Of a stretch of DNA of 64,000 nt, positions 28,169 through 37,957 are shown one piece after another. A program made the position numbers and the translations under genes. The DNA lies in contig NZ_SWKP01000006.1 in the NCBI RefSeq assembly GCF_005871165.1, positions 62,001-126,000 on the forward strand, read 5' to 3'. The notes beneath the pieces are model-generated. The model made no database searches, was not told the origin of the DNA, and worked only from the letters and a program-made list of their open reading frames with translations. The stretch comes from Maricaulis alexandrii (lineage in GTDB: Bacteria; Pseudomonadota; Alphaproteobacteria; Caulobacterales; Maricaulaceae). Positions within the stretch are counted from its first letter, which is position 1; the number at the start of each line of letters is the position of its first letter.

Positions 28169-28222
28169 TTAGTTGACAGCCTCAGCCTGCACAGCGGCGA
28201 AAATAATTCAACTAACAAATTA
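28169..28222 (-). promoter_or_regulatory. candidate BlaI operator / promoter region
   Basis: An A+T-rich segment upstream of the BlaI start contains TTAGTTGA (28169-28176) and its inverse TCAACTAA (28208-28215), plus a shorter palindrome CTAACAAATTAG around 28212-28223. BlaI repressors bind inverted repeats of the TACA/TGTA or TTAG type near their own promoters. The core sequence here is not the canonical one, so the call is by position and symmetry. No clear -35/-10 was assigned. Confidence 0.5.
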
Positions 28223-28292
28223 GTAGTTTTGGCAGTGCGACGGGCGGATGTCCATTTTCCCGTTATAATTCAGTGAGATTTGAATATGGGGA

Positions 28293-29363
28293 CTAGCCGT
28301 CCCCAGGTCCCGCAGAGTTCGGTATCGCAAAGATCGTGAAGCCGTCGCGATCCAGACCACTCATCCAGAGTTCGTCATTCCAGACGGTGACGCCGGTGAC
28401 ACCATCGGCCGGTGACACGGGTCCTTGGACGATGTGACGGACCTCACTCTGAGGGGTCACGGCCACCGCGAGCGGCGGGCGGTCCGGCAGGTCAGGCAGG
28501 CCATTGATCTGCAACAGGCGCCAGACCAGGCGCTTGAGCAGGGGCTTGCCATGCAGCGCATCCAGCTCGGCCGAGCGCAGGGATGGCAGGGCCGACCAGA
28601 TCAGGCCCGAGGCCGGATCGAAATCCAGATTGTCCGGATAACCGGGAAGACCATCGACCAGCACGCTCATCGCGCCGCTGTCCGGATTCAGCGTCCAGAT
28701 ACGCCCGGCCCAGGTCTCGTTGACATAGACAGTGCCGGTCTCCGGATCGTGGTCGACGCCATTGATGAAGGCGAGCCCCTCGGCCAGCACACTGTACTCA
28801 CCCGGAGCCGTGACGGAAAGGATACGGCCGGTCTGGTCCGCCTCGAGGAAGGACATCATGTGGTCGCCATAACCATGGCGCAGGGAGGCGTCAGTGAGGA
28901 TGATACGGCCATCCTCCAGAACGGTGAGATCATCGGTGAAGACCAGCGGGCCACCCTCGGACCGGTCGGCCAGCCAGACCTCCCAGTCCTGGCCGTCCCA
29001 ACGCAAAAGACCGCGCAAGGCATCGGCGACGAAGAGGTCCCCCTCAGGACCGAAAGCGAGTCCGAGCGGACGCCCGCCCGTATTGGCCACATCCAGCCAG
29101 GCGCCCTGCGGCGTTCGCATCATGATCCGGCCATCGGCCAGCGAGGTGTAGAGATTCCCGTCCGGACCCGGCTCGACATCTTCCGCGCCGTGCAGATCGG
29201 TGCGCTCCTCGCGCAGCGGTTCGGTGACCTCTCCCATGCGGGCCAGCAGCGCGTCCTGTGTCGGCTCGAGCTCCAGCCGCATGGCCGCAATCGAGCCTGG
29301 CCCGTAGAGCGCCAGCCCCAGGATGACCGCCAGCACGGCCACGATGATCGCAATGATCCGCAT
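28293..29363 (-). CDS. SMP-30 / strictosidine-synthase-like beta-propeller protein, membrane anchored
   Basis: 356 residues. A hydrophobic anchor (MRIIAIIVAVLAVILGLALYG) precedes a six-bladed propeller-like region with motifs EDVEPGPDGNLYTSLADGRI, PLGLAFGPEGDLFVADA, VDHDPETGTVYVNETW and YPDNLDFDPASGLIW typical of strictosidine synthase/SMP-30/gluconolactonase proteins. It could be a lactonase or esterase outside the cytoplasm; metal ligands were not verified. Start chosen at the ATG at 29363 behind GAGGGGGGATATC. It is unlinked to the BlaI operon, whose promoter separates them. Confidence 0.85.
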   Translation of the reverse strand: MRIIAIIVAVLAVILGLALYGPGSIAAMRLELEPTQDALLARMGEVTEPLREERTDLHGAEDVEPGPDGNLYTSLADGRIMMRTPQGAWLDVANTGGRPLGLAFGPEGDLFVADALRGLLRWDGQDWEVWLADRSEGGPLVFTDDLTVLEDGRIILTDASLRHGYGDHMMSFLEADQTGRILSVTAPGEYSVLAEGLAFINGVDHDPETGTVYVNETWAGRIWTLNPDSGAMSVLVDGLPGYPDNLDFDPASGLIWSALPSLRSAELDALHGKPLLKRLVWRLLQINGLPDLPDRPPLAVAVTPQSEVRHIVQGPVSPADGVTGVTVWNDELWMSGLDRDGFTIFAIPNSAGPGDG

Positions 29364-29430
29364 GATATCCCCCCTCGCCATGTTCTGCCGGCACCATGCC
29401 GGGATGAGCCCGGCTTGTTAAGCCGCACGG

Positions 29431-29464
29431 CAAAAGAAAACCCCGGTCGGACGACCGGGGTTTT
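29431..29464 (-). terminator. rho-independent terminator of ssb
   Basis: Perfect 12-bp stem AAAACCCCGGTC / GACCGGGGTTTT (29437-29448 with 29453-29464) and 4-nt loop, followed on the minus strand by TTTTC TTTTG. Confidence 0.95.
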
Positions 29465-29490
29465 CGAAGGCTTCGTACCGGGAGAGAGGT

Positions 29491-29994
29491 CTAGAACGGG
29501 ATCTCGTCATCCAGGTCATTGCGGCTGAAGTCTTCCTTCGGGCCGTCCATGGAGCGCTGGCCACCGCCACCGCCGGAACCGCCGCCACCAAAGCTGTCAT
29601 AGCCGCCGCTATCGGAGCTCTGGAAGGAGCCACCGCCCTCACCGCGCCCGTCGAGCATTTGCAGCTCGCCACGGAAACGCTGGAGCACGACTTCGGTGGA
29701 GTATTTCTCCTGGCCGTTCTGGTCGGTCCATTTGCGGGTCTGCAGCTGGCCCTCAATGTAAACCTTCATGCCCTTTTTCAGGTAGTTCTCGGCGACCTTG
29801 GCCAGCTGGTCGTTGAAGATCACGACCCGGTGCCATTCGGTCTTTTCCCGGCGCTCGCCGGAATTCTTGTCACGCCAGCTCTCGGACGTCGCGACGGAGA
29901 GATTGACGACCGGATCGCCACTGTTCATACGGCGGATCTCCGGGTCACGGCCCAGATTGCCCACCAGGATTACCTTGTTGACGCTTCCCGCCAT
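29491..29994 (-). CDS. ssb: single-stranded DNA-binding protein
   Basis: 167 residues. The OB-fold is at 1-115 ([57 protein letters not shown]). A glycine/serine-rich linker leads to the acidic C-terminal tip DDEIPF, which recruits replication and repair partners. GGAG is nine bases before the chosen ATG; ATG 30009 and 30003 are alternatives. The gene has a terminator behind it and an SOS box (30046-30060) in front, so it is probably induced by DNA damage. Confidence 0.97.
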   Translation of the reverse strand: MAGSVNKVILVGNLGRDPEIRRMNSGDPVVNLSVATSESWRDKNSGERREKTEWHRVVIFNDQLAKVAENYLKKGMKVYIEGQLQTRKWTDQNGQEKYSTEVVLQRFRGELQMLDGRGEGGGSFQSSDSGGYDSFGGGGSGGGGGQRSMDGPKEDFSRNDLDDEIPF

Positions 29995-30045
29995 CGCCCA
30001 CATCTCCATTTATCTGCGGTAGCCCTTCAGGAGCCGCCGATATTT

Positions 30046-30060
30046 GTTCACATTCTGTTC
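30046..30060. promoter_or_regulatory. LexA (SOS) box upstream of ssb
   Basis: GTTCACATTCTGTTC, a perfect match to the alphaproteobacterial LexA direct repeat GTTC-N7-GTTC. It lies 51 bases upstream of the ssb start. On the minus strand it falls inside the spacer of a possible promoter (TTGATT at 30065-30070 and CAAATA at 30041-30046, spacing 18), a good place for repression. Confidence 0.85.
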
Positions 30061-30287
30061 CGCCAATCAAGGTCGGCGAGTCGCACGGAGTTTGAGCGGA
30101 GGGGCCCAGCAGAGTCCAGTGCGCGCGGTCAGGCAATCCACGAAGGATGTCAGTGCCGGCAAAGCAGCTCCCCTCTCAAAGCGCCCGCGTCATTGTCAGA
30201 GCCAGAAGCTGCATTGCCATCCCTTAAAATAGCGACACAATTATGTGCAACCCTTGATTCACAATCTGCCATGAAGAAGGAACGCGC

Positions 30288-31604
30288 ATGTTTCGCACAT
30301 CACTGATCGCCGCCATCTGCCTTGTTTTTTGGGGCACCCCTTCCTCCGCTCAAACCTGTTATTGCGATCCCCAGACGCAAACGGAATGCCTCTATCCAGG
30401 GCTCGAGATTGTCTCGACCAATTCCATGGGCCAGCAGGCGCCCAGCCGGCATTCGCGGCAAGCTTCCATTTCAGCCGATGGCCGATGGGTGGTGTTTCGC
30501 AGTGACTCCCGCTTTTTTGCTGGCGAAGAGAGCTATCCTGAAGAGCAAATCTATCTCAAGGACCTCGTCACCGGCACGCTGACCCAGGTCACGACCGGCT
30601 CCAATGGAGCCCCAGGAACCTTTAACAGTTACGATCCGATCGTTTCGGCAGACGGCCGCAGGGTTGCTTATGTCACGCCTTATTCCGGTTTACCTGATGG
30701 GAACGCCGGCGCGCGGAACGTATTTGTGTATGATCACGCTACCGGGGATACGACTCTTGTTTCAGCCTCCCCTAGCGGTCAGCCCGGCAATCATGCTGCT
30801 GATCTGGAGCTGGCCTTCTCGCCCGACGGCACCGAACTGCTCTTCGTCAGCCTGGCCGACAATCTTCTGTCGACGCCCTATGAGCAACGCCCCAATCTGT
30901 TCCGGGCTGATCTGATCAACGGCACGCTGGAACTGATTGAACCGGAAGAGATTGAAGGCCGTGACGACCCAACGCCGCATGCGATCCGGGAACCCTATTA
31001 TCTCGATAACGGATACCAGATCGCTTACCTCATCTACTTTGTTAACGGTCAGCCGAACGGGCAGGTCATTCTGCACGACCTCGATACCGGCCAAACTGAA
31101 GTTCTCACTGAAGCGATCGAAGACGTTTATACAACGAAGCGCAGTCCTGTGTTTTCCAATGATGGACGTTACCTGTTGTTCCTCGCCGATGACCTCGCTG
31201 GCGACGGCGACTTGCATGCTTTCGTGAAGGACCTCCACACCGGCAATGTCGAAAGGGTTTCCGAGACCAGCCTCGGTGAAGCCGTCGACAATGGTGTCGG
31301 AACGGCCAGCCTGTCCGCCAATGGGCGCTATGTAGCGCTGACAACGGGGGGCGGAAATGCCCGCGCCAATTCACGTGATCGCGGCTTCCAGACCTATCTC
31401 TATGACCGGACCCTCGACACGCTGACGCCCGTCTCGACGGCCTTTGACGGCGAGCGTGTGACCAATAACACCGTGCTGTCGCGTTTCGCTTTCGCAGATA
31501 CGGGCCAACTGGTCTTTGAAGGCCGATCCGCAAACTATGTCGCCAACGATACCAATGGCACACGGGCGGACATTTTCTTCACCCAATGCACAATCGCGGA
31601 CTGA
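30288..31604 (+). CDS. secreted TolB-like beta-propeller protein
   Basis: 438 residues with a signal peptide (cut near SSA before QTC). Repeated propeller blades of the WD40-like/TolB type are visible: SADGRWVVFRSDS, SADGRRVAYVTPYSG, SPDGTELLFVS, SNDGRYLLFLADD, SANGRYVALTTGGG. These pair with strands ending in IYLKDLVTG, VFVYDHATGDT and ILHDLDTGQTEV. No enzymatic motif is seen. A paired CYCD/CxxC-like start and CTIAD end may form a disulfide. AAGAAGGAACGCGC precedes the ATG. The region 30010-30287 is A+T-rich and must contain promoters for this gene and for ssb. Confidence 0.85.
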   Translation: MFRTSLIAAICLVFWGTPSSAQTCYCDPQTQTECLYPGLEIVSTNSMGQQAPSRHSRQASISADGRWVVFRSDSRFFAGEESYPEEQIYLKDLVTGTLTQVTTGSNGAPGTFNSYDPIVSADGRRVAYVTPYSGLPDGNAGARNVFVYDHATGDTTLVSASPSGQPGNHAADLELAFSPDGTELLFVSLADNLLSTPYEQRPNLFRADLINGTLELIEPEEIEGRDDPTPHAIREPYYLDNGYQIAYLIYFVNGQPNGQVILHDLDTGQTEVLTEAIEDVYTTKRSPVFSNDGRYLLFLADDLAGDGDLHAFVKDLHTGNVERVSETSLGEAVDNGVGTASLSANGRYVALTTGGGNARANSRDRGFQTYLYDRTLDTLTPVSTAFDGERVTNNTVLSRFAFADTGQLVFEGRSANYVANDTNGTRADIFFTQCTIAD

Positions 31605-31797
31605 CCGACCGGACATATCCGAGCCGGCGGGCTGTCTCACTTGATGCCGCCCAGCCGCTGTCCATGCGTTGATCGCATGTGCGGCTGGGCCGGTCTTCCT
31701 GCCAGCATACTGTCAGGATAAGCCGCGGTACGCTGGACGTAGCCTGTGGCCCACCCTATCTGTGGGCGCCTGAGGCTTGTCTGGACGAAACGTCGAC

Positions 31798-31812
31798 GTT
31801 CTCGTATTGTTC
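31798..31812. promoter_or_regulatory. LexA (SOS) box upstream of uvrA
   Basis: GTTCTCGTATTGTTC, a perfect GTTC-N7-GTTC LexA site, ending 37 bases before the uvrA start codon. It predicts SOS induction of uvrA, as in other alphaproteobacteria. Confidence 0.9.
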
Positions 31813-31849
31813 CGGACGCAATTCCATTCTTCGGGGACACGACCACCGC

Positions 31850-34723
31850 ATGGCGCTTGAAAAAATCCGCGTACAGGGTGCGCGCGAGCACAATCTGAAA
31901 AACGTGTCTGTCGAGCTGCCGCGCGACAGTCTGATCGTGTTCACCGGTCTGTCGGGCTCGGGCAAGTCTTCCCTCGCCTTTGACACGATCTATGCGGAAG
32001 GCCAGCGGCGCTATGTGGAGAGCCTCTCCGCCTATGCGCGCCAGTTCCTGGAACTGATGGCCAAGCCGGACATGGACAGTATCGAAGGCCTGTCCCCGGC
32101 GATCTCCATCGAACAGAAGACGACCTCGAAAAACCCGCGTTCCACGGTCGGCACGGTCACCGAGATCTATGACTATATGCGTCTGCTCTGGGCGCGCGTC
32201 GGCGTGCCCTATTCGCCGGCCACGGGCCTGCCGATCGAGAGCCAGACGGTCAGCCAGATGGTCGACCGGCTGATGGCCCTGGAAGAGGGTTCGCGGCTTT
32301 ACCTGCTGGCCCCGGTCGTGCGCGGCCGCAAGGGCGAATACCGCAAGGAATTCGCCGAATGGCTGAAATCCGGCTTCCAGCGGGTGAAAGTGAATGGCGA
32401 ATTCTACACGCTGGAAGACGCCCCCACGCTCGACAAGAAGTTCAAGCACGACATCGATGTCGTGGTGGACCGGGTCGTCATCAAGGAAGGGCTGGAAAGC
32501 CGACTGGCCGACAGTCTGGAAACAGCGCTGCGCCTGGCCGACGGGATCGCAGTGGCCGAATTCGCCGGCAAGACCGACGAAAAGGGTAATCCGGAGCGCA
32601 TTGTCTTCTCCGAGAAGTTTGCCTGCCCGGTCTCCGGTTTCACCATTGAGGAAGTCGAGCCGCGCCTGTTCTCCTTCAACAATCCGGTTGGCGCCTGCCC
32701 GACCTGTGACGGTCTGGGCCAGTCGCTGAAGTTCGACGAAGACCTGGTCATCCCGGATCGCGACAAACCATTGTCCGACGGGGCGATTGCGCCGTGGAGC
32801 CGGGCGACCTCGAAACTCTACCAGCAGACCCTGCAAGCCCTGGCCGAGCATTTTGGCGGCGACATGTTCCAGCCCTGGCGCACCCTGCCGGAGGATTTCC
32901 GCAAGATCGTGCTCTGGGGCACCAAGGAGAAGGTGACCTTCGTCTATGAGGACGGGCTGCGGAAATTCGAGACGCAGAAACCCTTCGAGGGCGTGATCCC
33001 GAACTTGGAACGGCGCTGGCGCGAGACGGACTCAAGTTGGGTACGCGAGGACCTCGCGCGCTTCCAGTCCTCCCAGTCCTGCGAGACCTGTGGCGGCCGC
33101 CGCCTTCGTCCCGAAGCGCTGAGCGTTAAGATCGACGGGCAGGACATTTCCCACGCCTCCGAACTCTCCATCCGCCATGCCGAGGCCTGGTTCACCGCCC
33201 TGCCCGAGCATCTGACAGCCAAGCAGATGCAGATCGCCGAGCGGATCCTCAAGGAAATCCGCGAGCGGCTGAAATTCCTGGTCGATGTCGGCCTGGACTA
33301 TCTCACCCTGGACCGGGCGTCCGGCACGCTGTCCGGCGGGGAGAGCCAGCGCATCCGCCTGGCCAGCCAGATCGGTTCCGGCCTGACCGGCGTGCTCTAC
33401 GTGCTCGACGAACCGTCCATCGGCCTCCACCAGCGCGACAATACCCGCCTGCTGGAAAGTCTGCAGGGTCTGCGCGATCTGGGCAATACGGTGATCGTGG
33501 TCGAGCATGACGAGGATGCCATTCTGACGGCGGACTATGTCGTCGATCTGGGCCCGGCCGCCGGCGTGCATGGCGGCGAAATCGTCGCCGAGGGCACGCC
33601 CAAGGAAATCATGGCCAATCCGGACAGTCTGACCGGGCAATATCTCTGTGGCACGCGCCGGATCGAAGTGCCGGAAGAGCGCCGCAAGGTCGACAAGAAG
33701 CGCATGGTAAAAGTCGTCGGTGCGACCGGAAACAATCTCAAGAGCGTTGATGCCGCCTTCCCGCTGGGCGTGATGACCTGCGTCACCGGTGTGTCCGGTG
33801 GCGGCAAGTCGACCCTGACCATCGAGACCTTCTACAAGGCCGCGGCCCGCAAGTTGGCCAAGGCGCAACAGGTCCCGGCTCCGCACGACACGATCGAGGG
33901 GTTGGACCAGCTCGACAAGGTGATCGACATCGACCAGTCGCCGATCGGACGCACGCCGCGCTCCAATCCGGCAACCTATACCGGGGCCTTCACCCCGATC
34001 CGCGAATGGTTCGCCCAACTGCCCGAAGCCAAGACGCGCGGCTACAAGCCGGGCCGCTTCTCCTTCAATGTGAAGGGTGGACGCTGCGAGGCCTGCCAGG
34101 GCGATGGCGTTGTGAAAATCGAGATGCACTTCCTGCCGGACGTGTTCGTGCCCTGCGATGTCTGTCATGGCAAACGCTTCAACCGCGAGACGCTGGAGAT
34201 CCAGTTCAAGGGCAAGTCCATCGCCGATGTGCTGGACATGACGGTCGAGGAAGGCGCCGACTTCTTCAAGGCCGTGCCCGCCGTGCGCGACAAGATGGAA
34301 ACGCTCAAACGCGTCGGCCTGGGCTATGTGAAAATCGGCCAGCCGGCGACCCAGCTCTCCGGCGGTGAGGCGCAGCGCGTGAAACTCTCCAAGGAGCTGT
34401 CCAAACGCGCCACTGGCAAGACGCTCTACATTCTCGACGAGCCGACAACGGGCCTGCATTTCGAGGATGTTCGCAAACTGCTGGAAGTCCTCCACGAACT
34501 GGTTGAGGCAGGCAATTCCGTCGTCGTCATCGAGCACAATCTGGACGTCATCAAGACGGCCGACTGGCTGATCGATCTGGGTCCGGAAGGGGGTGATGGC
34601 GGTGGCCGGATCGTCGCCGAAGGCACGCCGGAACAAGTCGCCAAGGTCGAGGAAAGCTGGACCGGCCGCTATCTCGCCCCGATGCTGGAGCGGGCGAAAG
34701 AGCTGAAAAAGAAGGCGGGCTAG
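31850..34723 (+). CDS. uvrA: UvrABC system protein A (excision repair ATPase)
   Basis: 957 residues, full length. UvrA scans for DNA lesions and loads UvrB. Two ABC cassettes are visible: Walker [10 protein letters not shown] (about 31) and GVSGGGKST (about 645); signatures LSGGESQR and LSGGEAQR; Walker [10 protein letters not shown] and ILDEPTTGL. Zinc modules occur as [24 protein letters not shown] and CDVCHGKR. The ATG at 31850 gives the conserved N-terminus [19 protein letters not shown]. The open frame runs 57 codons further upstream across the SOS box without family similarity. The ribosome binding site is weak. Confidence 0.98.
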   Translation: MALEKIRVQGAREHNLKNVSVELPRDSLIVFTGLSGSGKSSLAFDTIYAEGQRRYVESLSAYARQFLELMAKPDMDSIEGLSPAISIEQKTTSKNPRSTVGTVTEIYDYMRLLWARVGVPYSPATGLPIESQTVSQMVDRLMALEEGSRLYLLAPVVRGRKGEYRKEFAEWLKSGFQRVKVNGEFYTLEDAPTLDKKFKHDIDVVVDRVVIKEGLESRLADSLETALRLADGIAVAEFAGKTDEKGNPERIVFSEKFACPVSGFTIEEVEPRLFSFNNPVGACPTCDGLGQSLKFDEDLVIPDRDKPLSDGAIAPWSRATSKLYQQTLQALAEHFGGDMFQPWRTLPEDFRKIVLWGTKEKVTFVYEDGLRKFETQKPFEGVIPNLERRWRETDSSWVREDLARFQSSQSCETCGGRRLRPEALSVKIDGQDISHASELSIRHAEAWFTALPEHLTAKQMQIAERILKEIRERLKFLVDVGLDYLTLDRASGTLSGGESQRIRLASQIGSGLTGVLYVLDEPSIGLHQRDNTRLLESLQGLRDLGNTVIVVEHDEDAILTADYVVDLGPAAGVHGGEIVAEGTPKEIMANPDSLTGQYLCGTRRIEVPEERRKVDKKRMVKVVGATGNNLKSVDAAFPLGVMTCVTGVSGGGKSTLTIETFYKAAARKLAKAQQVPAPHDTIEGLDQLDKVIDIDQSPIGRTPRSNPATYTGAFTPIREWFAQLPEAKTRGYKPGRFSFNVKGGRCEACQGDGVVKIEMHFLPDVFVPCDVCHGKRFNRETLEIQFKGKSIADVLDMTVEEGADFFKAVPAVRDKMETLKRVGLGYVKIGQPATQLSGGEAQRVKLSKELSKRATGKTLYILDEPTTGLHFEDVRKLLEVLHELVEAGNSVVVIEHNLDVIKTADWLIDLGPEGGDGGGRIVAEGTPEQVAKVEESWTGRYLAPMLERAKELKKKAG

Positions 34724-34734
34724 CCCCCGCCTTC
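34706..34734 (-). terminator. terminator of the minus-strand membrane protein, embedded in the uvrA 3' end
   Basis: Stem GAAGGCGGG / CCCGCCTTC (34711-34719 with 34726-34734) with a six-base loop. On the minus strand it is followed by TTTTTC, so it ends the 34746-35615 gene. It overlaps the last codons and the stop of uvrA, which may use the same hairpin with a weak tail. Confidence 0.8.
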
Positions 34735-34745
34735 TCCACTACGGC

Positions 34746-35615
34746 TCAAGTGTCAGACGCCTCGGCCGCTTCGATTTCCCGGATCCAGTCATCCTGCCGG
34801 CCACTGATCGCCAGGGCGAAATAGGCATTCAGCCCGTAGCTCATGAGCGTCAGCGGCATGTAGATCAGGGCCGAAAAGGCTGCGGCCGGCCAGATCGCCG
34901 ACCAGTCGATCACCTCCCCGCTCAACATCGCCGTCATCATCTCGTCCTGCATGGACAGGCCGGGTGCTATGGCCGAGATCACGGCTGACGCAATGCCGAC
35001 GACGAAGGACGCCACAAACAGAATGAGATAGGCGAGCAGGGCTTTCGTGACATGGCCCTTCATCCCCGCCCAGGCCCGGCCGACGGCGAATTCATGCGTC
35101 ATGGCGCTGAGGGCGACGGCCGGTGTCAGACGCAGGGCGACATAAATGATGAAAACCCCGAGCGGCAGCATCAACAGGGTGAGCGCAATAAAGGCCGGGT
35201 GGACTGATGCCAGCGCGGTGATCAGCAGTATCGCAAAAACAGGCACCCCCATGACGGCCAGGGTCAGAGCAACAACGGTGATCAGGCCCCACAATTCCGA
35301 TGCGCCGAAGCGCAGCGGAACCGGTCCGCCATCCTGTCCCAGGGTCAGCAAGCGCATCCAGGCCACAAAGGGCAGTATCCAGACCACGGCGCTGACGCCG
35401 AGGGCCAAGAGTTGCTGAAGCATATAGCCGGACATGTCGGCCGGCATTCCGGACCCGTCCATCGTGGGCACGGGCATGATGCGCAATTGAAGCGCAAATC
35501 CCAATACCATCCAGACGAAGGTCCAGCCCAGAAGAATCCAAAAGGCACGCGACCGAATCCGCGCGACCAGAAACGCGAATGCGACCGCATTCATCGGATT
35601 GATTTCACGGGTCAT
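34746..35615 (-). CDS. multi-pass membrane protein, paralogue 3 of a three-gene set
   Basis: 289 residues with about six hydrophobic segments. It shares with the two upstream genes an FR/LRFG-x-x-E-x-x pattern (PVPLRFGASELWGL) and a later ALRLTPAVALSA / W-A-G-M-K-G stretch. The set resembles the membrane domain of glycerophosphoryl diester phosphodiesterases and YciC-like proteins of unknown function. The start at 35615 (MTREINPMNAV) has GGGGG close upstream. The spacing of about 90 bases to the previous gene suggests a common transcript ending at the hairpin in uvrA. Confidence 0.72.
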   Translation of the reverse strand: MTREINPMNAVAFAFLVARIRSRAFWILLGWTFVWMVLGFALQLRIMPVPTMDGSGMPADMSGYMLQQLLALGVSAVVWILPFVAWMRLLTLGQDGGPVPLRFGASELWGLITVVALTLAVMGVPVFAILLITALASVHPAFIALTLLMLPLGVFIIYVALRLTPAVALSAMTHEFAVGRAWAGMKGHVTKALLAYLILFVASFVVGIASAVISAIAPGLSMQDEMMTAMLSGEVIDWSAIWPAAAFSALIYMPLTLMSYGLNAYFALAISGRQDDWIREIEAAEASDT

Positions 35616-35706
35616 GTCAGCCCCCAATTACCCCGCACAAGCGCTAGCACACGGCCACAATCAGGGCCAGAAGGCGCACCAGTTGCACGCCTTCCGGGCT
35701 TGCCCC

Positions 35707-36747
35707 CTACCCTTCGCTCGGGCTGGCACCCAGCGGATGGTCCTTGTCCAGATGGGACGCATCCGTCTCGGCACTGGCGTCGTCATCATTGCGGATGGCG
35801 TTATAGGCGCCGACCGAGTGCCACATGGCCTCCATCATGATCTGGCCGGCATAGCTGACCAGGAAGGCGACCACCAGGCCGATGATGGCACCCGGTGTGG
35901 ACACCGCAGCCAGGAAGGCGTCGAACACGATTTGCGGATCCTCGGTCCCGGTCATGGGTTCCAGCATCTCGATGAGCGGCATGAACAGGCCCAGCAGGAT
36001 CATCTGCGTCACGACCCCCACCACGGAAGAGACGACCATCATCATGACCCAGACTGCCAGATAGGCGACGAGCATTTTCCAGAACACACCTTTGGTGGCG
36101 GTCCAGCTTTCGAAGAAGCGGAATTCACCTTCGCGGATGGTCATGGCCGGCGCACTGGCCAGTTTGACGGCCAGGACGAGAACGGCGCCCAGGGTGATCA
36201 GGACCAGCATCACGGCCAGGAAGACGGCCCCGCCGGTCACCCCGGCATTGCCACTGGCCTCGCCGGCCACAGCACCGCCGACACCGGCCACAAGGGCGAC
36301 CACGATGATCCCGGCATACCCCACTACCGCCATCACGACATACATGACATTCACGCCCAGCAGGCGCACTTCATCCCCACCGAAGCGGAAGGGGATCAGC
36401 GGTTTGACCTCGCCCTTGGTGAGATAGCGAAGCCAAGCAGCCTGAATACTCAGCGACGCCATGATACCGACCGGAATGGACAGCATGAAGAAGCCGAAGA
36501 AGGGGCCGAAAATGCCCAGCAGCCGGCCCAGCACCTCATCATCGTCGAGCGTGCCATTGGCATCCGCCGCGACAAGCTCGAACACGCCGACAAAGGCGGG
36601 CCACAGGATGTAAAGGCTGACCGCCGAGAGAACGCCAATCAGGACAAGTTGGCAAATGCCGATCCAGATCGCCCCGCGCGGATTGCGCCCGAGGCAATTG
36701 AAGAAATGCAGGATGGCTGCGCCGAGATCAAAAGGCTTCGCGGTCAT
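35707..36747 (-). CDS. multi-pass membrane protein, paralogue 2 of a three-gene set
   Basis: 346 residues with about six hydrophobic segments separated by short loops. It carries the shared pattern LIPFRFGGDEVRLLG followed by VKLASAPAMTIREGEFRFFESWTATKG, matching GPDPase-membrane-domain/YciC-like proteins. The C-terminus is a charged cytoplasmic tail (NDDDASAETDASHLDKD). GGAGG stands about eight bases before the ATG at 36747, which I prefer over the ATG eight codons upstream. Function unknown; possibly envelope stress or lipid related. Confidence 0.75.
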   Translation of the reverse strand: MTAKPFDLGAAILHFFNCLGRNPRGAIWIGICQLVLIGVLSAVSLYILWPAFVGVFELVAADANGTLDDDEVLGRLLGIFGPFFGFFMLSIPVGIMASLSIQAAWLRYLTKGEVKPLIPFRFGGDEVRLLGVNVMYVVMAVVGYAGIIVVALVAGVGGAVAGEASGNAGVTGGAVFLAVMLVLITLGAVLVLAVKLASAPAMTIREGEFRFFESWTATKGVFWKMLVAYLAVWVMMMVVSSVVGVVTQMILLGLFMPLIEMLEPMTGTEDPQIVFDAFLAAVSTPGAIIGLVVAFLVSYAGQIMMEAMWHSVGAYNAIRNDDDASAETDASHLDKDHPLGASPSEG

Positions 36748-36843
36748 GATGGCTCCCTCCACGCCGTTCATGGTTGAAAGCCTATCATGCGCCGTTCGCG
36801 CTTTGAGGCCAGAGGGATGCGCGCCCAGCGTGTCCCGCCCCGG

Positions 36844-37740
36844 CTATTGCGGCGCCAGGGCCCGCATCCGGTTCTGGTAGATATAGGCGTAGAGGCCAGA
36901 AAACACGGGGATGTTCACGGCGGAGAACAGGCCCATCCAGAGCGAGTATTCGCGCATGCGGGCCATGCCCGGCGCCGCCGCATTGTCCTCGCCCAGAAGG
37001 TGCGCCACTTCCAGGATCCGGTGCCCGAGACCAGCGCTGATCACTTCATAAAGGCCGAGCTCCAGAATGATGATCGGCAGACCCGCCAGTATCAGCGTGG
37101 CCGCAATCTGCCAGCCATTCTTGTCGCTGAGCGGCCAGACCTTCATGACCCGGATGGCGCCCTGCGCGATCGTGGCGGGCAGGGACAGGACCAGGCGCGC
37201 GGACAGCCAGGTCACGATCGCCGCGCCACCCAGGCCGAGGGCGATCACCGCGATCCAGTCGGCGGTGCCCATATAGCCGATCGCCTCGAGGAGATCGAAA
37301 CCGGTCTCTTCCGGATCCAGCCCGGCGCGCTCCAGTGCCATGCCGGCGACCGTGCCGAACACAGTTCCCCAGAAAAGGAAGACCAGCACGAAGATGATGG
37401 CCGTCAGCAGGGCGATGAGGATTGAGACCACGAAGACCCGGAACTCGTCACGGCCCAGTTGCAGCCCCATCCAACCGGAGAAGTCGCCGCGAACGGCCAT
37501 GCGCAGTGCGGCGGCGGACAGCGCAACGCTGCCAATCATGGTGCCGATCGACAGGATCGGAACCAGCGGTGCCACACTCGGACTGATCGCCCCGGTCGCC
37601 AGCATCTGGGTCAGCGCCAGATAGAGGGCGTAAGCGACGGTATAGGGCAGGCCCGCAATCAGGATCGGGCGCCAGTGCGCGATGAAGAAGGCATAGGCGG
37701 CCAGGACGCTGCGCAGGATGGGAACGGCGGTCGGGGTCAT
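36844..37740 (-). CDS. multi-pass membrane protein, paralogue 1 of a three-gene set
   Basis: 298 residues with about six hydrophobic segments. The shared motif appears as GLQLGRDEFRVFVVSILIALLTAI, followed by TWLSARLVLSLPATIAQGAIRVMKVWPLSDKNGW. GGAGAG lies five bases before the ATG at 37740; the ATG at 37770 is an alternative. It is the first gene of the three-paralogue run and is transcribed away from the DUF898-M48 pair, with about 217 bases between them that must hold both promoters. Confidence 0.75.
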   Translation of the reverse strand: MTPTAVPILRSVLAAYAFFIAHWRPILIAGLPYTVAYALYLALTQMLATGAISPSVAPLVPILSIGTMIGSVALSAAALRMAVRGDFSGWMGLQLGRDEFRVFVVSILIALLTAIIFVLVFLFWGTVFGTVAGMALERAGLDPEETGFDLLEAIGYMGTADWIAVIALGLGGAAIVTWLSARLVLSLPATIAQGAIRVMKVWPLSDKNGWQIAATLILAGLPIIILELGLYEVISAGLGHRILEVAHLLGEDNAAAPGMARMREYSLWMGLFSAVNIPVFSGLYAYIYQNRMRALAPQ

Positions 37741-37957
37741 CAGGCTCTCCGCTGGATGTGCGTCAGACATACCCGGCCCTGTCGCGGGATCAAGCGTGAC
37801 GCGCGGTCGCGGTCGAACGCAAACCGGTCCTGAACCGGCTCATGTCTCTGTTCGCGGACCGGCCAAAGAACGCATTCCGGACTTAACCCCTGTTTCGCGT
37901 TGACCGCGCGGCGTGCCGCACTAACGTGAACGGGTTGAGTGTGTGTGGGGGCGTTCC

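Noticed and set aside
32000-34640. Long minus-strand frames opposite uvrA (for example 33032-34636)
   Set aside because: Antisense shadow; the plus-strand protein has all UvrA motifs.
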